A DNA stretch of 33,985 nucleotides from Betaproteobacteria bacterium. GTDB lineage: Bacteria > Pseudomonadota > Gammaproteobacteria > Burkholderiales > Rhodocyclaceae. Below are positions 24,071 to 33,033 of the stretch, one piece after another (the stretch's first letter is position 1; each line of letters opens with the position of its first letter). Location of the stretch: positions 1-33,985 of the forward strand of contig JACQYB010000018.1 in assembly GCA_016208415.1 (NCBI GenBank). The letters are read 5' to 3'. The position numbers were made by a program, and so were the translations under genes. The notes under the pieces were generated by a model. The model saw nothing but the letters and a program-made list of their open reading frames with translations. It searched no databases and was not told where the DNA came from.

Positions 24071-26002
24071 TCAGACCTTGAAGTAATGCACCGAGGTGGC
24101 CAGCGCCTCCGCAAGCCGGCTGAGCTTGGTCGAGGCCTCCGCGGTTTCGCGTACGGAGCCGGTCGTTTGCTCCGACATGGCGGCCACGCGCTCCACGCTG
24201 TCGGCGATGTTGCGGCTCGCCGCCCGCTGCTCGTCCAGGGCGGCGGAGATGTCGGCCACCACCTCCATGACGCGCCGCGACCCGGCCTGGATGCCTTCGA
24301 TGGACGCGCCGGCCTTGCTCGCCAGCGCCACGCCGTCCTCCACCTCCCGCAACTGCTGTTCCATGCTGGCCAGCGCCTGCCGCGTGCTGCCCTGGATGCT
24401 GCCGATCACGTCGCCGATCTCCCGGGTCGAGGCGGTGGTGCGCTCGGCGAGCTTGCGCACCTCGTCGGCCACCACGGCGAAGCCCCGCCCCTGTTCGCCG
24501 GCCCGGGCCGCCTCGATGGCGGCGTTTAGTGCCAGCAGGTTGGTCTGGTCGGCGATGTCGTGGATGGTGCGCACGATCTCCGAGATGCGTTCGGACTGCC
24601 CCGCCAGCGCCTGGATGGAGCCGGCGGAATCGCGCACCGTGGCGGCGATGTGGGAGATTTCGTCGATCGCCTCGCGGATCACTCCGCTGCCTTCCTGCGA
24701 CAGCCGATCCGAGTCGCTGGTGGCCTGGCGCGCCTGCTGGGCGTTGTAGGCCACCATGCCGATGCTGGTGGTGATCTCCTCCACCGTGGCGGCCATGGAG
24801 CCGGCGGCGCCGCTCTGCGTACCGGCGCTGTCGGCCGTACGCGCCGACACGCTGGCGAGCCTTCGGGCATCCAGCGCCAGTTGGTCGCTGGAGGTGCGGA
24901 TCTCGCGCACCGTGGCGCGCAGGCGGCGCTGCATGTCGCGCAGGGTGGCGAGCATGCTGGTGCTGTCGCCCGGCCCGGTGTGGATCTCGCTCGTGAGGTC
25001 GCCGCTGGCCACCGCGGCCGCGGCCTGGCGGGCATAGGCCGGGTCACCGCCCAGGGTGGCCAGCAGTTGTCCGGCGAACCAGTACAGCAGCGCGAAGCCT
25101 GCCAGCAGGGGCAGGGCGAGCGGCAGCAGCTTGATGGCCAGGTTGGCCCACACGCCCTGCATGGCGCGGCCGAGATCGGTCTGGAACACCAGCACGCCGG
25201 CCACATCGCCGGCGCCGTCCTTGAACGGCGTGATCCATGCCGCCTGTCCGCCCGCGAACAGCGCGCTTGCCTGCTGCAGGCCGGGCGCCAGGTCGGCCGC
25301 GCCGGCCAGCGTCTTGACGGCTTCGGGGGCCGTCGCCTCCAGGACCGCAAACTCACCCAGGCGCGCACCGCCGAGCTTGCTGTTCTTCGCCTTCTGGTAG
25401 GCGTCGCTCAGCAACAGGCTGACCTCGTCGCCGGTGATGTCGCGCAGGCGCGCGAACACGTGGTCGATTTCCTGCGCCGCCTCCATGTAGCCGACGAGCT
25501 TGCCGTTGCGCAAGATCGGCTGCACCGCGCGCAGGGAAAAGAAGTTCTTGCCCATGTCCAGGCTCACCGCCAGCTTGCCGCCGGCTGCCGCCATGCGGAA
25601 GCTGTTGCGCGTGGTGGGGTCGCCGAACTGCTCGGGCTTGTGGGCGCGGAACAGGGTCTTGCCGTCCGCCTCCAGGAAGTAGAAGTGGGTGATGCCGTGG
25701 GCCGACTTGAGGTCGGCAAACACGGGCTTGGCCAGTGCGGCCAGCGCGTCCCGGTCGCGCGCCTCCAGCGCGGCCACCAGCGCCTCGATGCGGGTCAGGC
25801 CGGCCAGCGCCCGGCCGAGCCCTTCGGCATCGCTGGCGATCTGCGCCTTCAGCACATGTTCGTGGCGGGCAAGACGCGCCGCGGTTTCCTGGCGCAATTC
25901 CTTGCGCAGGATGAAAAAGTCCGCCGTGGCAGCCGACAGCAGCACGGCCGCCACGATACCGACCAGCACGAGCTGGACCCTGCGATGAAACGGAAGCGCC
26001 AT
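24071..26002 (-). CDS. Methyl-accepting chemotaxis protein with Cache sensor
   Basis: A 643-residue chemoreceptor. TM1 is at residues ~11-32. The periplasmic Cache domain contains [20 protein letters not shown] followed by KPEQFGD. TM2 lies at about 290-310 ([17 protein letters not shown]), then a HAMP-like linker and a long coiled coil. The signalling tip [18 protein letters not shown], leading into [18 protein letters not shown], is the conserved CheA/CheW contact. No C-terminal CheR-binding pentapeptide is visible. The sensor motif closely resembles that of the kinase at 11332, so the two may recognise related ligands. It appears monocistronic. Confidence 0.93.
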   Translation of the reverse strand: MALPFHRRVQLVLVGIVAAVLLSAATADFFILRKELRQETAARLARHEHVLKAQIASDAEGLGRALAGLTRIEALVAALEARDRDALAALAKPVFADLKSAHGITHFYFLEADGKTLFRAHKPEQFGDPTTRNSFRMAAAGGKLAVSLDMGKNFFSLRAVQPILRNGKLVGYMEAAQEIDHVFARLRDITGDEVSLLLSDAYQKAKNSKLGGARLGEFAVLEATAPEAVKTLAGAADLAPGLQQASALFAGGQAAWITPFKDGAGDVAGVLVFQTDLGRAMQGVWANLAIKLLPLALPLLAGFALLYWFAGQLLATLGGDPAYARQAAAAVASGDLTSEIHTGPGDSTSMLATLRDMQRRLRATVREIRTSSDQLALDARRLASVSARTADSAGTQSGAAGSMAATVEEITTSIGMVAYNAQQARQATSDSDRLSQEGSGVIREAIDEISHIAATVRDSAGSIQALAGQSERISEIVRTIHDIADQTNLLALNAAIEAARAGEQGRGFAVVADEVRKLAERTTASTREIGDVIGSIQGSTRQALASMEQQLREVEDGVALASKAGASIEGIQAGSRRVMEVVADISAALDEQRAASRNIADSVERVAAMSEQTTGSVRETAEASTKLSRLAEALATSVHYFKV

Positions 26003-26053
26003 GATCTTCCCCGGAAGACGTATGTCCGGTCTTCGGCGCGGGGGCGCAGGACT

Positions 26054-27415
26054 TTAGCCTGGCGGGGCCCGCGGGTCTGCCGCTTCCTCCGCAGGGATGC
26101 GGACACAGGCGCAGGTGCCGCCCCCCGGCCGTGGGTTCAGCGTCACCGACCAGCCGTTGGTCACGGCGATCTGGCGCACGATGGCAAGCCCCAGCCCGCT
26201 GCCGCCGGTGCGGCTGCTGCGTGAGGGTTCCAGCCGATGGAAGGGGCGGAAGACCGCCTCGCGTTCGTCCTCCGGTATGCCCGGGCCGCGATCCAGGACG
26301 CAGATCTCCACCGCGTCCCCGGCGATGCGGTATTCGATGTCGACGGGCTGGCCGGCACCGTAGCGGGCGGCGTTGTCCACCAGATTGGACAGGATGCGCC
26401 GCAGCGCCAGCGGTCGCACCCGAAGGCGGCAGTCCGGACCCTTGTGGCCGCGGATTTCGGTGCCGGCGCCGGCATGTTCCCCAACGATGGCGGCGAGCAG
26501 GTCGCACAGATTCAGATCGGTGGAGTCCTTCTCGGCGAAGTCGCGGCTCACCTCCAGGCAGCGGGCGATCAGGTCATTCATGCCATCCACGTCGCGCATG
26601 ACGCGCTCCAGCAGGTCGCGCTCCGGCTTCTCCGAGAGCATGCCCAAGGCGAGCCGGATGCGCGCCAGCGGCGAGCGCAGGTCGTGGGAAATGCCCGCCA
26701 GCAGGGTGGTGCGGTTGGCGAGCAGTTCCTCGACCTGCTCGCCCATGCGGTTGAACTGGCGCGCCAGGGTGGCCAGTTCGGTGGGGCCGGTCTCCGCCAG
26801 CGCAGCCGGCCGCCGGCCCTGGCCGATGTGCTGGGTGGCCGCCGCCAAGCGCCGCAGGGGGGTGGTCAGCCAGTGCGCCAGCCATGCCGAGGTGATCAGC
26901 GCCACCACGGCGCCCACGGCCAGGATGATCAGCAGGGCCAGGGAGGGCTGCACGGCGACCCGGCTGGCCGGAAAGCCGACGCGCACGGGCGCGCCGGCGG
27001 TCGGAAGGTCCGCGCAGTACCAGCTTTCGCCATCCGCGCCATGGGCCCGGCGCAAGGCGATCGCCTGCCCGCTGCGCGCACTCAGCGCCGCTTCGAGGAA
27101 ATGGAAATAGGGCAGCAGACGCGGGAAATCGGACACCTGCGCGGGCGGCTCCTGCACCTGCAGGCGATGGCGGCGGCCGAGGCGTTCCTGCAGTGGCGCC
27201 CGCTCGGCCGGCGGCGTGGCGTGCCACGACTGCGCGGCGTCCAGCATCAGCGCGGCGAAATCGCCGGTGGCGTCCCGGCCGAGGGGGATGAGCGCTAAAT
27301 AGCCGATGACCGCGAGCATGAACACCTGGAAGGCCAGCGAAACCAGCGCGATGACCGCCGCGGTACGGCCGAACAGCGAACGCGGCGCCCTGAATGGCCA
27401 GCGCGCCGCCATCAT
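26054..27415 (-). CDS. EnvZ-like sensor histidine kinase
   Basis: A 453-residue inner-membrane kinase. TM1 is at ~17-42 and TM2 at ~158-180, with a ~110-residue periplasmic region between. A HAMP domain follows (~182-235), then the H-box GISHDLRSPLARIRLALG with His244. The ATPase domain shows LSNLVDNAARYG, DRGPGIPEDE and GGSGLGLAIVRQI. It follows the OmpR-type regulator gene with a four-base overlap and is its presumed partner. The pair is divergent from the cytochrome c'-like gene. Confidence 0.9.
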   Translation of the reverse strand: MMAARWPFRAPRSLFGRTAAVIALVSLAFQVFMLAVIGYLALIPLGRDATGDFAALMLDAAQSWHATPPAERAPLQERLGRRHRLQVQEPPAQVSDFPRLLPYFHFLEAALSARSGQAIALRRAHGADGESWYCADLPTAGAPVRVGFPASRVAVQPSLALLIILAVGAVVALITSAWLAHWLTTPLRRLAAATQHIGQGRRPAALAETGPTELATLARQFNRMGEQVEELLANRTTLLAGISHDLRSPLARIRLALGMLSEKPERDLLERVMRDVDGMNDLIARCLEVSRDFAEKDSTDLNLCDLLAAIVGEHAGAGTEIRGHKGPDCRLRVRPLALRRILSNLVDNAARYGAGQPVDIEYRIAGDAVEICVLDRGPGIPEDEREAVFRPFHRLEPSRSSRTGGSGLGLAIVRQIAVTNGWSVTLNPRPGGGTCACVRIPAEEAADPRAPPG

Positions 27416-28119
27416 CCGGAGCGCGTGCCGCCCGGCGCGAACAGGTATCCCTCGCCCCAGATGGTGCGCAGATAGACCGGGTGGCCGGGATCGGCCTCGA
27501 TCTTGCGGCGTAGCCGCGTGACGCGCACGTCCACCATGCGGTCGAAGGGCGCGCGCTCGTAGCCCTTGAGCAGGTCCACCAGGGCGTCGCGGCTGAGCAC
27601 CCGGTCGGGGTGGTCCAGCAGCACCTTGAGCAGGGCGAACTCCGCGCCCGACAGCTCGACTTGCGCCCCGTTGCGCGTCAGGCGGTGCGCTTCCAGATCG
27701 ACCTCGAAGGGGCCGAAGTGGCGGAAACGCCCCGGCACGGCCGGCGTGCGCCGCCGCCTCAGCACGGCGCCCACGCGCGCCAACAACTCGCGGTGACTGA
27801 AGGGCTTGGGCAGGTAGTCGTCGGCACCGACTTCGAGGCCGACGATGCGATCAACCTCTTCGCCGCGCGCCGAAAGCATGATGATGGCCGGCGATCCCTC
27901 GGCGCTGAGCGCCCGCGCCAGCGTCAGGCCATCCTCGCCGGGCAGCATGACGTCGAGCAGGATCAGGTCGACGGGATGGGTGGCGAGGTGGTGCCTCATC
28001 GCGCTGCCCTCGGCCACCGCCGTGACGTCAAAACCGTTGTCCGAGAGATAGCGCACCAGCAGTTCGCGCAGGCCCTCGTCGTCGTCCACGACGAGTATGC
28101 GGCTACGAGCGCTGGTCAT
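27412..28119 (-). CDS. OmpR-family response regulator
   Basis: A 235-residue regulator. The receiver domain has the acidic pocket VVDDDE and the phospho-acceptor Asp56 in LILLDVMLPGEDGL, and Lys in YLPKPFSHREL. The C-terminal winged helix has FDRMVDVRVTRLRRKIE and YLRTIWGEGYLF. I chose the ATG at MTSARS because GAGGGG lies six bases upstream; a second ATG four codons earlier would overlap that site. Its stop overlaps the kinase start. A 10-bp tandem repeat directly upstream (28135-28154) is a candidate autoregulatory site. Confidence 0.92.
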   Translation of the reverse strand: MTSARSRILVVDDDEGLRELLVRYLSDNGFDVTAVAEGSAMRHHLATHPVDLILLDVMLPGEDGLTLARALSAEGSPAIIMLSARGEEVDRIVGLEVGADDYLPKPFSHRELLARVGAVLRRRRTPAVPGRFRHFGPFEVDLEAHRLTRNGAQVELSGAEFALLKVLLDHPDRVLSRDALVDLLKGYERAPFDRMVDVRVTRLRRKIEADPGHPVYLRTIWGEGYLFAPGGTRSG

Positions 28120-28134
28120 GATGCCCCTCATCCC

Positions 28135-28154
28135 CTGTAACAAGCTGTAACAAC
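28135..28154. promoter_or_regulatory. Tandem 10-bp repeat, candidate OmpR-type binding site
   Basis: CTGTAACAAG is followed directly by CTGTAACAAC. Two half-sites one helical turn apart are what OmpR/PhoB-family regulators typically bind. The repeat lies in the divergent gap between the regulator gene and the cytochrome c'-like gene. The core TGTAACAAGC recurs at 32090-32099, upstream of the V4R gene. Binding is inferred. Confidence 0.55.
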
Positions 28155-28304
28155 CACCCCATCCCCGCAACACGCCGGAAATCCCCTCGCCCCACACTGC
28201 GGTCGTGTATCCGCACCGGTGTTCGCAAAAAAGTATCACAAGCGGAATCGGATCGGCCGAAGCATTTGCTGCACTCATGTCTTTTGTCCAAAGGGAGAGG
28301 TCAC

Positions 28305-28907
28305 ATGTCGAGGAAAAACCCGCTGGTCGCTGCCGTTGTCGCCATGGCTGTCTTCGGGGCAAGCGCCGTCGGCACCGCGTACGCCGATGCCCCCAAGTAC
28401 CCCAGCGTGGAGAAAACGTCGGCGGATACGCCCAAGAAATACAAGATGTCCAAGGAATTCATGGAGGCAGTCGGAAAGCTGTCGCCGGAATTCCTGGAGC
28501 AGTTCAAGAAGATGACGAGCAAGCACACCCGGTTCAGCGAAGACGCCACGGCGCGGCAGGTCATGATGGAGCTTCTCAGCGATACCCAGTGCGTGACCAC
28601 CATGTTGATGGTGGAAAACGGCGAGATGGCCGCCGATTGTGCACTGCGGGCTTCCGCGCACCGCTGGCCGAAGGGTCACTTGCTGGCTTATGTCCAGCTC
28701 AATCAGATCAACGTCGATTCGCTCGGCGCGCTCCCGGGCATCAACGAACTGGTCGAAAAGGGACTGGAGCGTGTGGCCGACATGGCGATGAAGAAGGACT
28801 TCATCAGCGCCGGTGCCGAGATGGGCAACGTGCTGAAGGGCTGCGCGACGTGCCACGCGCTTTTCCGTTTCGACAAGGGGACGTCCAAGTACATCGTCGG
28901 TGAGTGA
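28305..28907 (+). CDS. Periplasmic cytochrome c'-like monoheme protein
   Basis: A 200-residue protein with a Sec signal peptide ending about GTAYA. The mature part is highly helical and carries a single C-terminal heme motif, CATCHALFR (Cys180, Cys183, His184). CXXCHXXFR near the C-terminus is the cytochrome c' signature. The mature chain (~173 residues) is longer than usual for c' (~130), with an extra N-terminal stretch. Cytochromes c' bind NO or CO or act in electron transfer; which applies here is unknown. A strong GGGAGAGG precedes the ATG. It is divergent from the OmpR-type regulator and is probably under its control. Confidence 0.8.
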   Translation: MSRKNPLVAAVVAMAVFGASAVGTAYADAPKYPSVEKTSADTPKKYKMSKEFMEAVGKLSPEFLEQFKKMTSKHTRFSEDATARQVMMELLSDTQCVTTMLMVENGEMAADCALRASAHRWPKGHLLAYVQLNQINVDSLGALPGINELVEKGLERVADMAMKKDFISAGAEMGNVLKGCATCHALFRFDKGTSKYIVGE

Positions 28908-29023
28908 CTTGGCGAGCAACTTGCGTAAAGCGGCGCGACGAATGTCGCCCGCGCACCTCCCCATTTCACGCGAACGTGGGGTCAATGTCCCCACCCTGTC
29001 GTGTCACGAAAAGGAGTAGAGAA

Positions 29024-30187
29024 ATGACCGTCATCAGGAATACTCGAACTGCCGCAGCGGTTGTGCTCGGCATCGCCGCGCCCTATGCCGCGGCAACCAA
29101 CGGCGATCACATGCTCGGCCTGTCGGCCATCCAGAACGGCATGGCCGGCGCCATCGTGGCCGCACCGCAGGATGCCACCACCGTGCTCGTCAACCCCGCC
29201 GGCATGGCGGAACTCGACATCAAGGACGTGCGCTTCGACCTGGGTCTCGGCTTCTTCAATCCGCCGCGACGCGTCAACGGCATGGACAGCGATTCCGATC
29301 TCTACATGATGCCCGCCGGAGCGGCGGCATTCCGCATCAATGAGCGGCTGACCCTGGGCATGGGCATGGGCGGCCAGTCGGGCATGGGCGTCGATTTCGC
29401 CGACACCGCCGCCGCTCCCGGCAACCAGGCGGTGGTGACCACCAAACAGTTCTTCAAGGTCTCGCCCGGTTTCGCCTATCGCGTCAATGACCGGCTGGCC
29501 ATCGGCGCAACGGTGAATCTCAACTACCAGAGCCTGGCGTTGTCGAATCCGGCCTACACGCTGCCGCAGAACCAGGTGTTCGGCTGGGGCGTGAGCGCCG
29601 GGATGGTGTGGAAGCTCAACCCTGCGCTCCAGATGGGTGCGGCGTGGTCAAGCAAGCAGAAGATGAACGATTTCGAGTGGAACACCGCCGCCGGCAAGTT
29701 CACGATGGGCATGGACGCGCCGCAAACACTTGCGCTCGGCCTGGCCTGGCGGCCCATGCCCGGCCTCCTGGTCGAGGGCGACATCAAGAAGATCTGGTTC
29801 GGCGATGTGCTCAACACAGTATCGATGGGGCGTCCCGCCGGCTATGCTGGACCGATTCCCGCCGCCCTCAATTTCGGCTGGAGCGACCAGACCGTGTTCG
29901 CATTCGCCGTGCAGAAGGACATCGGCGACAAGACGCAGGTGCGCGTGGGCCTCAACTACGGCAAGTCGCCCATCGGCCCGGAGGACGTGAATAGCAACCT
30001 CGGCTCGCTGGCGGTGGTGGAGAAGCACCTGACGCTGGGGCTGTCGCGCAAGTTCAGCGACAAGGCGACGGGTTCCGTCTCCTACGTGCATGCCTTCAAG
30101 AACAGCGTGACTTCAAACGTGGCGCCCTTCAACACCATCGAGCTCAAGCAGAACCTGCTCAACCTCCAGATCAGCTACCAGTTCTGA
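29024..30187 (+). CDS. OmpP1/FadL-family outer-membrane protein
   Basis: A 387-residue outer-membrane barrel. The signal peptide ends near PYAAA. The mature N-terminus has GLSAIQNGMAGAIVAAPQDA followed by TTVLVNPAGMAELD, a pattern typical of FadL/TodX-type transporters. The chain then alternates beta-strands and ends LNLQISYQF, with a terminal Phe as expected for BAM recognition. FadL-type channels import hydrophobic compounds such as fatty acids or aromatics. AAAAGGAG precedes the ATG. It lies ~115 bp after the cytochrome c'-like gene; a small GTGGGG/CCCCAC hairpin (28976-28994) stands in the gap. Confidence 0.82.
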   Translation: MTVIRNTRTAAAVVLGIAAPYAAATNGDHMLGLSAIQNGMAGAIVAAPQDATTVLVNPAGMAELDIKDVRFDLGLGFFNPPRRVNGMDSDSDLYMMPAGAAAFRINERLTLGMGMGGQSGMGVDFADTAAAPGNQAVVTTKQFFKVSPGFAYRVNDRLAIGATVNLNYQSLALSNPAYTLPQNQVFGWGVSAGMVWKLNPALQMGAAWSSKQKMNDFEWNTAAGKFTMGMDAPQTLALGLAWRPMPGLLVEGDIKKIWFGDVLNTVSMGRPAGYAGPIPAALNFGWSDQTVFAFAVQKDIGDKTQVRVGLNYGKSPIGPEDVNSNLGSLAVVEKHLTLGLSRKFSDKATGSVSYVHAFKNSVTSNVAPFNTIELKQNLLNLQISYQF

Positions 30188-30239
30188 GGAAGGGACATTC
30201 GTCGCTGCCGCTGATGCGAGATCGCCCAGCTTGGGCGCC

Positions 30240-30314
30240 GGGACATCGGGTACTCGGGCCTCGGCGCCCTCTCCCGCCAGGGCATTGGGTATTCAGTGCC
30301 TCGGCGCCCCTCTT
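30240..30314 (+). repeat. Imperfect tandem repeat, ~40-bp period, upstream of the rhodanese gene
   Basis: Two ~35-bp copies start at 30240 and 30280. Both contain GCCTCGGCGCCC preceded by a similar GGG..CAT.GGGTA.TC stretch, with several mismatches. They occupy the gap between the FadL-type and rhodanese genes. Function is unknown; a duplicated leader or operator are both possible. Confidence 0.5.
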
Positions 30315-30338
30315 CACCGACTCAAGGAGGCCCATGCC

Positions 30339-31484
30339 TTGAAGTTACTTGTGATCGTCAATTCCGTTGCCGCGCTGTCCATTGCGCTGTTTTTCCACAC
30401 TCCGGAAGTCCTGGCTCAATCTGCAGCCGTCCAGTCCAGGGAGGGCTGGTACAGACACATCGTGGAGTTCGACTTCGTCAAGCCGCATGCCGATTTGCCC
30501 AAGGACGACAAGGCCGCATTGCTGGTCGATTCGCGTCCTGCCGCCCGTCGCTACGACATCGGTCACATCCCCACCGCGATCAACATTCCGGAAACGCAGT
30601 TCGACAAGCACGTCGACAGGCTGCCGGCCGACCGGGGCGCTCTCGTCATCTTCTACTGCCAGGGCTTCGAATGCGACCTGTCGCACAAGTCGGCCTTCAA
30701 GGCCGAGGCGCTGGGCTACACCAACGTCAAGGTCTATGCTGGCGGCCAGCCCGACTGGGAAGCGAAGGGCGAACTGGTGGCGATCAGCCAGGCCCACCTC
30801 AGGAAGCTGATCGACGACAAGGCGGATTTCATGCTGATCGATTCGCGCCCCGAACGCACCTTCGAGAAGGGCACCATACCGGGAGCGGTCAACATCTCGG
30901 ACGGCAAGTTCGACAAGATGACCGACAAGCTGCCTGCCGACCGGAACAAGATGCTCGTGTTCTTCTGCGGCGGCCTGAAGTGCGACCTGTCTTCGAAGTC
31001 CGCGGTCAAGGCCAGGGCGCTGGGTTACAGGAACGTCTTCGTTTATCCCGAAGGTCATCCGGCCTGGCTGGCCGCCATGGGCGTCGGTGCCACCCCGGGC
31101 GCCGCGGCGCCGGCGCCTGGTGCCGCGCCGGTGGCCGCCGCCAGCGCCATCGAACCGGGCAAGGAGAAGGGCAGCATCAGCGTCGCTTCCTTCGAGCGCA
31201 TCCTCAGGGAAAATCCGTCGCAGATCGCCATCATCGACGTGCGCGACGACAAGGATGTGAAGAAGGGCACCTTCCCCGGTGCCGCCAACATCCCGATCAA
31301 CGATCTCGAGAAGAAGCTCGCCAGCTTGCCGAAGGACAAGCCGATCGTATTCACCTGCTCGACCGGCGCACGTTCGGGCGAGGCCTACGATACCGTCAAG
31401 CTGCTCGACGGCAAGATCCAGGCGTACTTCCTGGATGCCGACGTGAGCTTCGCCGACGGCAGGTACACGATCAGGGGGCGCTGA
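30339..31484 (+). CDS. Exported triple-domain rhodanese (sulfurtransferase) protein
   Basis: A 381-residue protein with an N-terminal signal peptide (residues ~1-27). It has three rhodanese domains. Domain 1 has DSRPAARRYDIGHIPTAINI and the active loop YCQGFECD (Cys107, Cys112). Domain 2 has DSRPERTFEKGTIPGAVNI and FCGGLKCD (Cys210, Cys215). An Ala/Pro-rich linker (~250-270) leads to domain 3 with DVRDDKDVKKGTFPGAANI and TCSTGARSG (Cys340). The start is TTG, chosen because CAAGGAGG lies eight bases before it; the nearby ATG reads only ATG-CCT-TGA. Rhodaneses carry persulfide sulfur, so a periplasmic sulfur-relay role is likely. Substrate and acceptor are unknown. Confidence 0.85.
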   Translation: MKLLVIVNSVAALSIALFFHTPEVLAQSAAVQSREGWYRHIVEFDFVKPHADLPKDDKAALLVDSRPAARRYDIGHIPTAINIPETQFDKHVDRLPADRGALVIFYCQGFECDLSHKSAFKAEALGYTNVKVYAGGQPDWEAKGELVAISQAHLRKLIDDKADFMLIDSRPERTFEKGTIPGAVNISDGKFDKMTDKLPADRNKMLVFFCGGLKCDLSSKSAVKARALGYRNVFVYPEGHPAWLAAMGVGATPGAAAPAPGAAPVAAASAIEPGKEKGSISVASFERILRENPSQIAIIDVRDDKDVKKGTFPGAANIPINDLEKKLASLPKDKPIVFTCSTGARSGEAYDTVKLLDGKIQAYFLDADVSFADGRYTIRGR

Positions 31485-31546
31485 TCCGCTCCGATCCGCT
31501 TCGACCGATCCCGCCACGTCGCCACAACTCGGCGCAGGGCGCGTCG

Positions 31547-32026
31547 CTACGGCCCCAGCTTGATGTCGAAGCCGCAGGTCTCGTCGCCCAGGCCGCCGAT
31601 GCAGGTGACCTCGCGGGCCTGGGCCTTGACGCCGTGGATGCTGCCCACCACCCCCGCGATGAGCCCGCCCTCGAAGGCGCACAGCGGCCTTCCCACGGGC
31701 TCCATGCCGGAGCAGGTGACGCACTCGTGCACGTCCACGTGGATGACGCCGGATTCGCGCACCTCCACGCTGATGCGGCCGATCTTCAGGTCGTGGCACA
31801 GCTTGAGGAACTGGTCCAGGTCCTTCAGCCCTAGGGAGGCGCCGAGTTGCTTGCCGGCAAGGTAGGCCGGCGCCGAGGCGGCACGGCCGAAGAGATCCTC
31901 CATCACCACCAGGCGCAGCAGGCGGTAGAGGGCGATGGGCGCCTCGGCGCCGAGTTGCGGGCGATTCACCCGCAGGGCATTTTCGATACTGACCGGGACG
32001 AAGGGCGGCCTGGGCTTGTCGTTCAT
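31547..32026 (-). CDS. V4R (4-vinyl reductase) domain protein
   Basis: A 159-residue cytoplasmic protein consisting of one V4R domain, the ligand-binding fold found in XylR/PoxR-type sensors and bacteriochlorophyll 4-vinyl reductase partners. The pattern VHVDVHECVTCSGMEPVGRP, then CAFEGGLIAGV and CIGGLGDETCGFDI, is diagnostic. Four or five cysteines in these loops could bind a metal or respond to redox state; that is inference. It has no DNA-binding or catalytic domain of its own. It converges on the rhodanese gene and diverges from the hydrolase gene. A TGTAACAAGC element and an FNR-like palindrome are upstream. Confidence 0.75.
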   Translation of the reverse strand: MNDKPRPPFVPVSIENALRVNRPQLGAEAPIALYRLLRLVVMEDLFGRAASAPAYLAGKQLGASLGLKDLDQFLKLCHDLKIGRISVEVRESGVIHVDVHECVTCSGMEPVGRPLCAFEGGLIAGVVGSIHGVKAQAREVTCIGGLGDETCGFDIKLGP

Positions 32027-32128
32027 GGCGGGAGCGGGTTCGTGAGGTTCATCGTTGTTCGAGGGGGGCGGGGGTGACCCGCCACACTTTGTAACAAGCA
32101 AGTGTTTGCCCGCAGCGACCCTTGCGCA

Positions 32129-32142
32129 TTGACCCCCGTCAA
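32129..32142. promoter_or_regulatory. FNR/DNR-like palindrome TTGAC-N4-GTCAA
   Basis: TTGACCCCCGTCAA is a palindrome of the FNR/CRP superfamily type. It is centred about 109 bp from both the V4R start (32026) and the hydrolase start (32245). An identically arranged site occurs at 33030. Function is inferred. Confidence 0.5.
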
Positions 32143-32244
32143 GTGATCCTGCATGCCCTGCGGGCCGGTTCCGAAGCCTGCTTCCGCCGCCGCGCCAGGC
32201 GTCCTACCATGGGCGGAGCGCAACGGCAACGGGGGACGACGACC

Positions 32245-33033
32245 ATGCACACGATCCACGCCAGCGGCATCGACATCCGCTACGCGGTCACGGGCTCCGG
32301 CCCGTGGCTGGTTCTGTCCCATGCCCTGGGTTGCGACCTCTCCCTGTGGGACGAACAGGTGGCGGCGCTGGCGCCGCACTTCACCGTGCTGCGCTTCGAT
32401 TCGCGCGGCCACGGCGGCAGTTCGGCGCCCGGCGGCGCCTACGACTTCGACATGCTCACCGCCGACGTGCTGGGCCTGATGGACGGGCTGGGGGTGGCGC
32501 GCACCCACTTCCTGGGTCTGTCCATGGGCGGCATGCTTGGGCAGCACCTGGCGCTGGCGGCGCCGCAGCGGGTGGCGAGCCTGGTGCTGGCCAGCACCAC
32601 CAGCAGCTATCCCCCGGAGGCGCGGGCGATGTGGCCGGAGCGCATCCACGTGGTGGCGGAGCAGGGCATGGAGCCCATGGTGGCGCCCACCCTGGAGCGC
32701 TGGTTCACGGCCCCCTACCGCGCCGCCCACCCCGAGGTGATGGCACGCATCGGCGCCCTCATCCGCGCCACCCCGCCCGCCGGCTACTGCGGCTGGGGCC
32801 ATGCCATCGCAGCCATCGACACCACGGCTCGACTGGGCGTCATTGCGAATCCGACGCTGGTCATCGCCGGCGCCCAGGATGCCGGCACCCCGCCGGACAT
32901 GGCGCGGGTGATCGCGCAGGCCATCCCGGGGGCGCGGCTGGAGGTCATCGAATCCGCCTCCCACCTGTGCTGCGTCGAGCAGGCGGAGGTTTTCAACCGT
33001 CTCGTGGAGGAGTTCCTGGGCGCCAAGTGTTGA
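32245..33033 (+). CDS. Alpha/beta hydrolase, 3-oxoadipate enol-lactonase-like
   Basis: A 262-residue alpha/beta-hydrolase. It shows the oxyanion-loop region LVLSHALGCDLSLWDEQVAA, FDSRGHGGS, the nucleophile elbow GLSMGGMLGQ (catalytic Ser), an Asp in the IAGAQDAGTP segment and the His in SASHLCCVEQ. The sequence style resembles PcaD-type enol-lactonases, but many hydrolases share it, so the substrate is open. I chose the ATG at MHTIHASG because GGGGGA lies just upstream; an in-frame ATG 36 bases earlier is less likely. It is flanked on both sides by FNR-like palindromes. Confidence 0.8.
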   Translation: MHTIHASGIDIRYAVTGSGPWLVLSHALGCDLSLWDEQVAALAPHFTVLRFDSRGHGGSSAPGGAYDFDMLTADVLGLMDGLGVARTHFLGLSMGGMLGQHLALAAPQRVASLVLASTTSSYPPEARAMWPERIHVVAEQGMEPMVAPTLERWFTAPYRAAHPEVMARIGALIRATPPAGYCGWGHAIAAIDTTARLGVIANPTLVIAGAQDAGTPPDMARVIAQAIPGARLEVIESASHLCCVEQAEVFNRLVEEFLGAKC

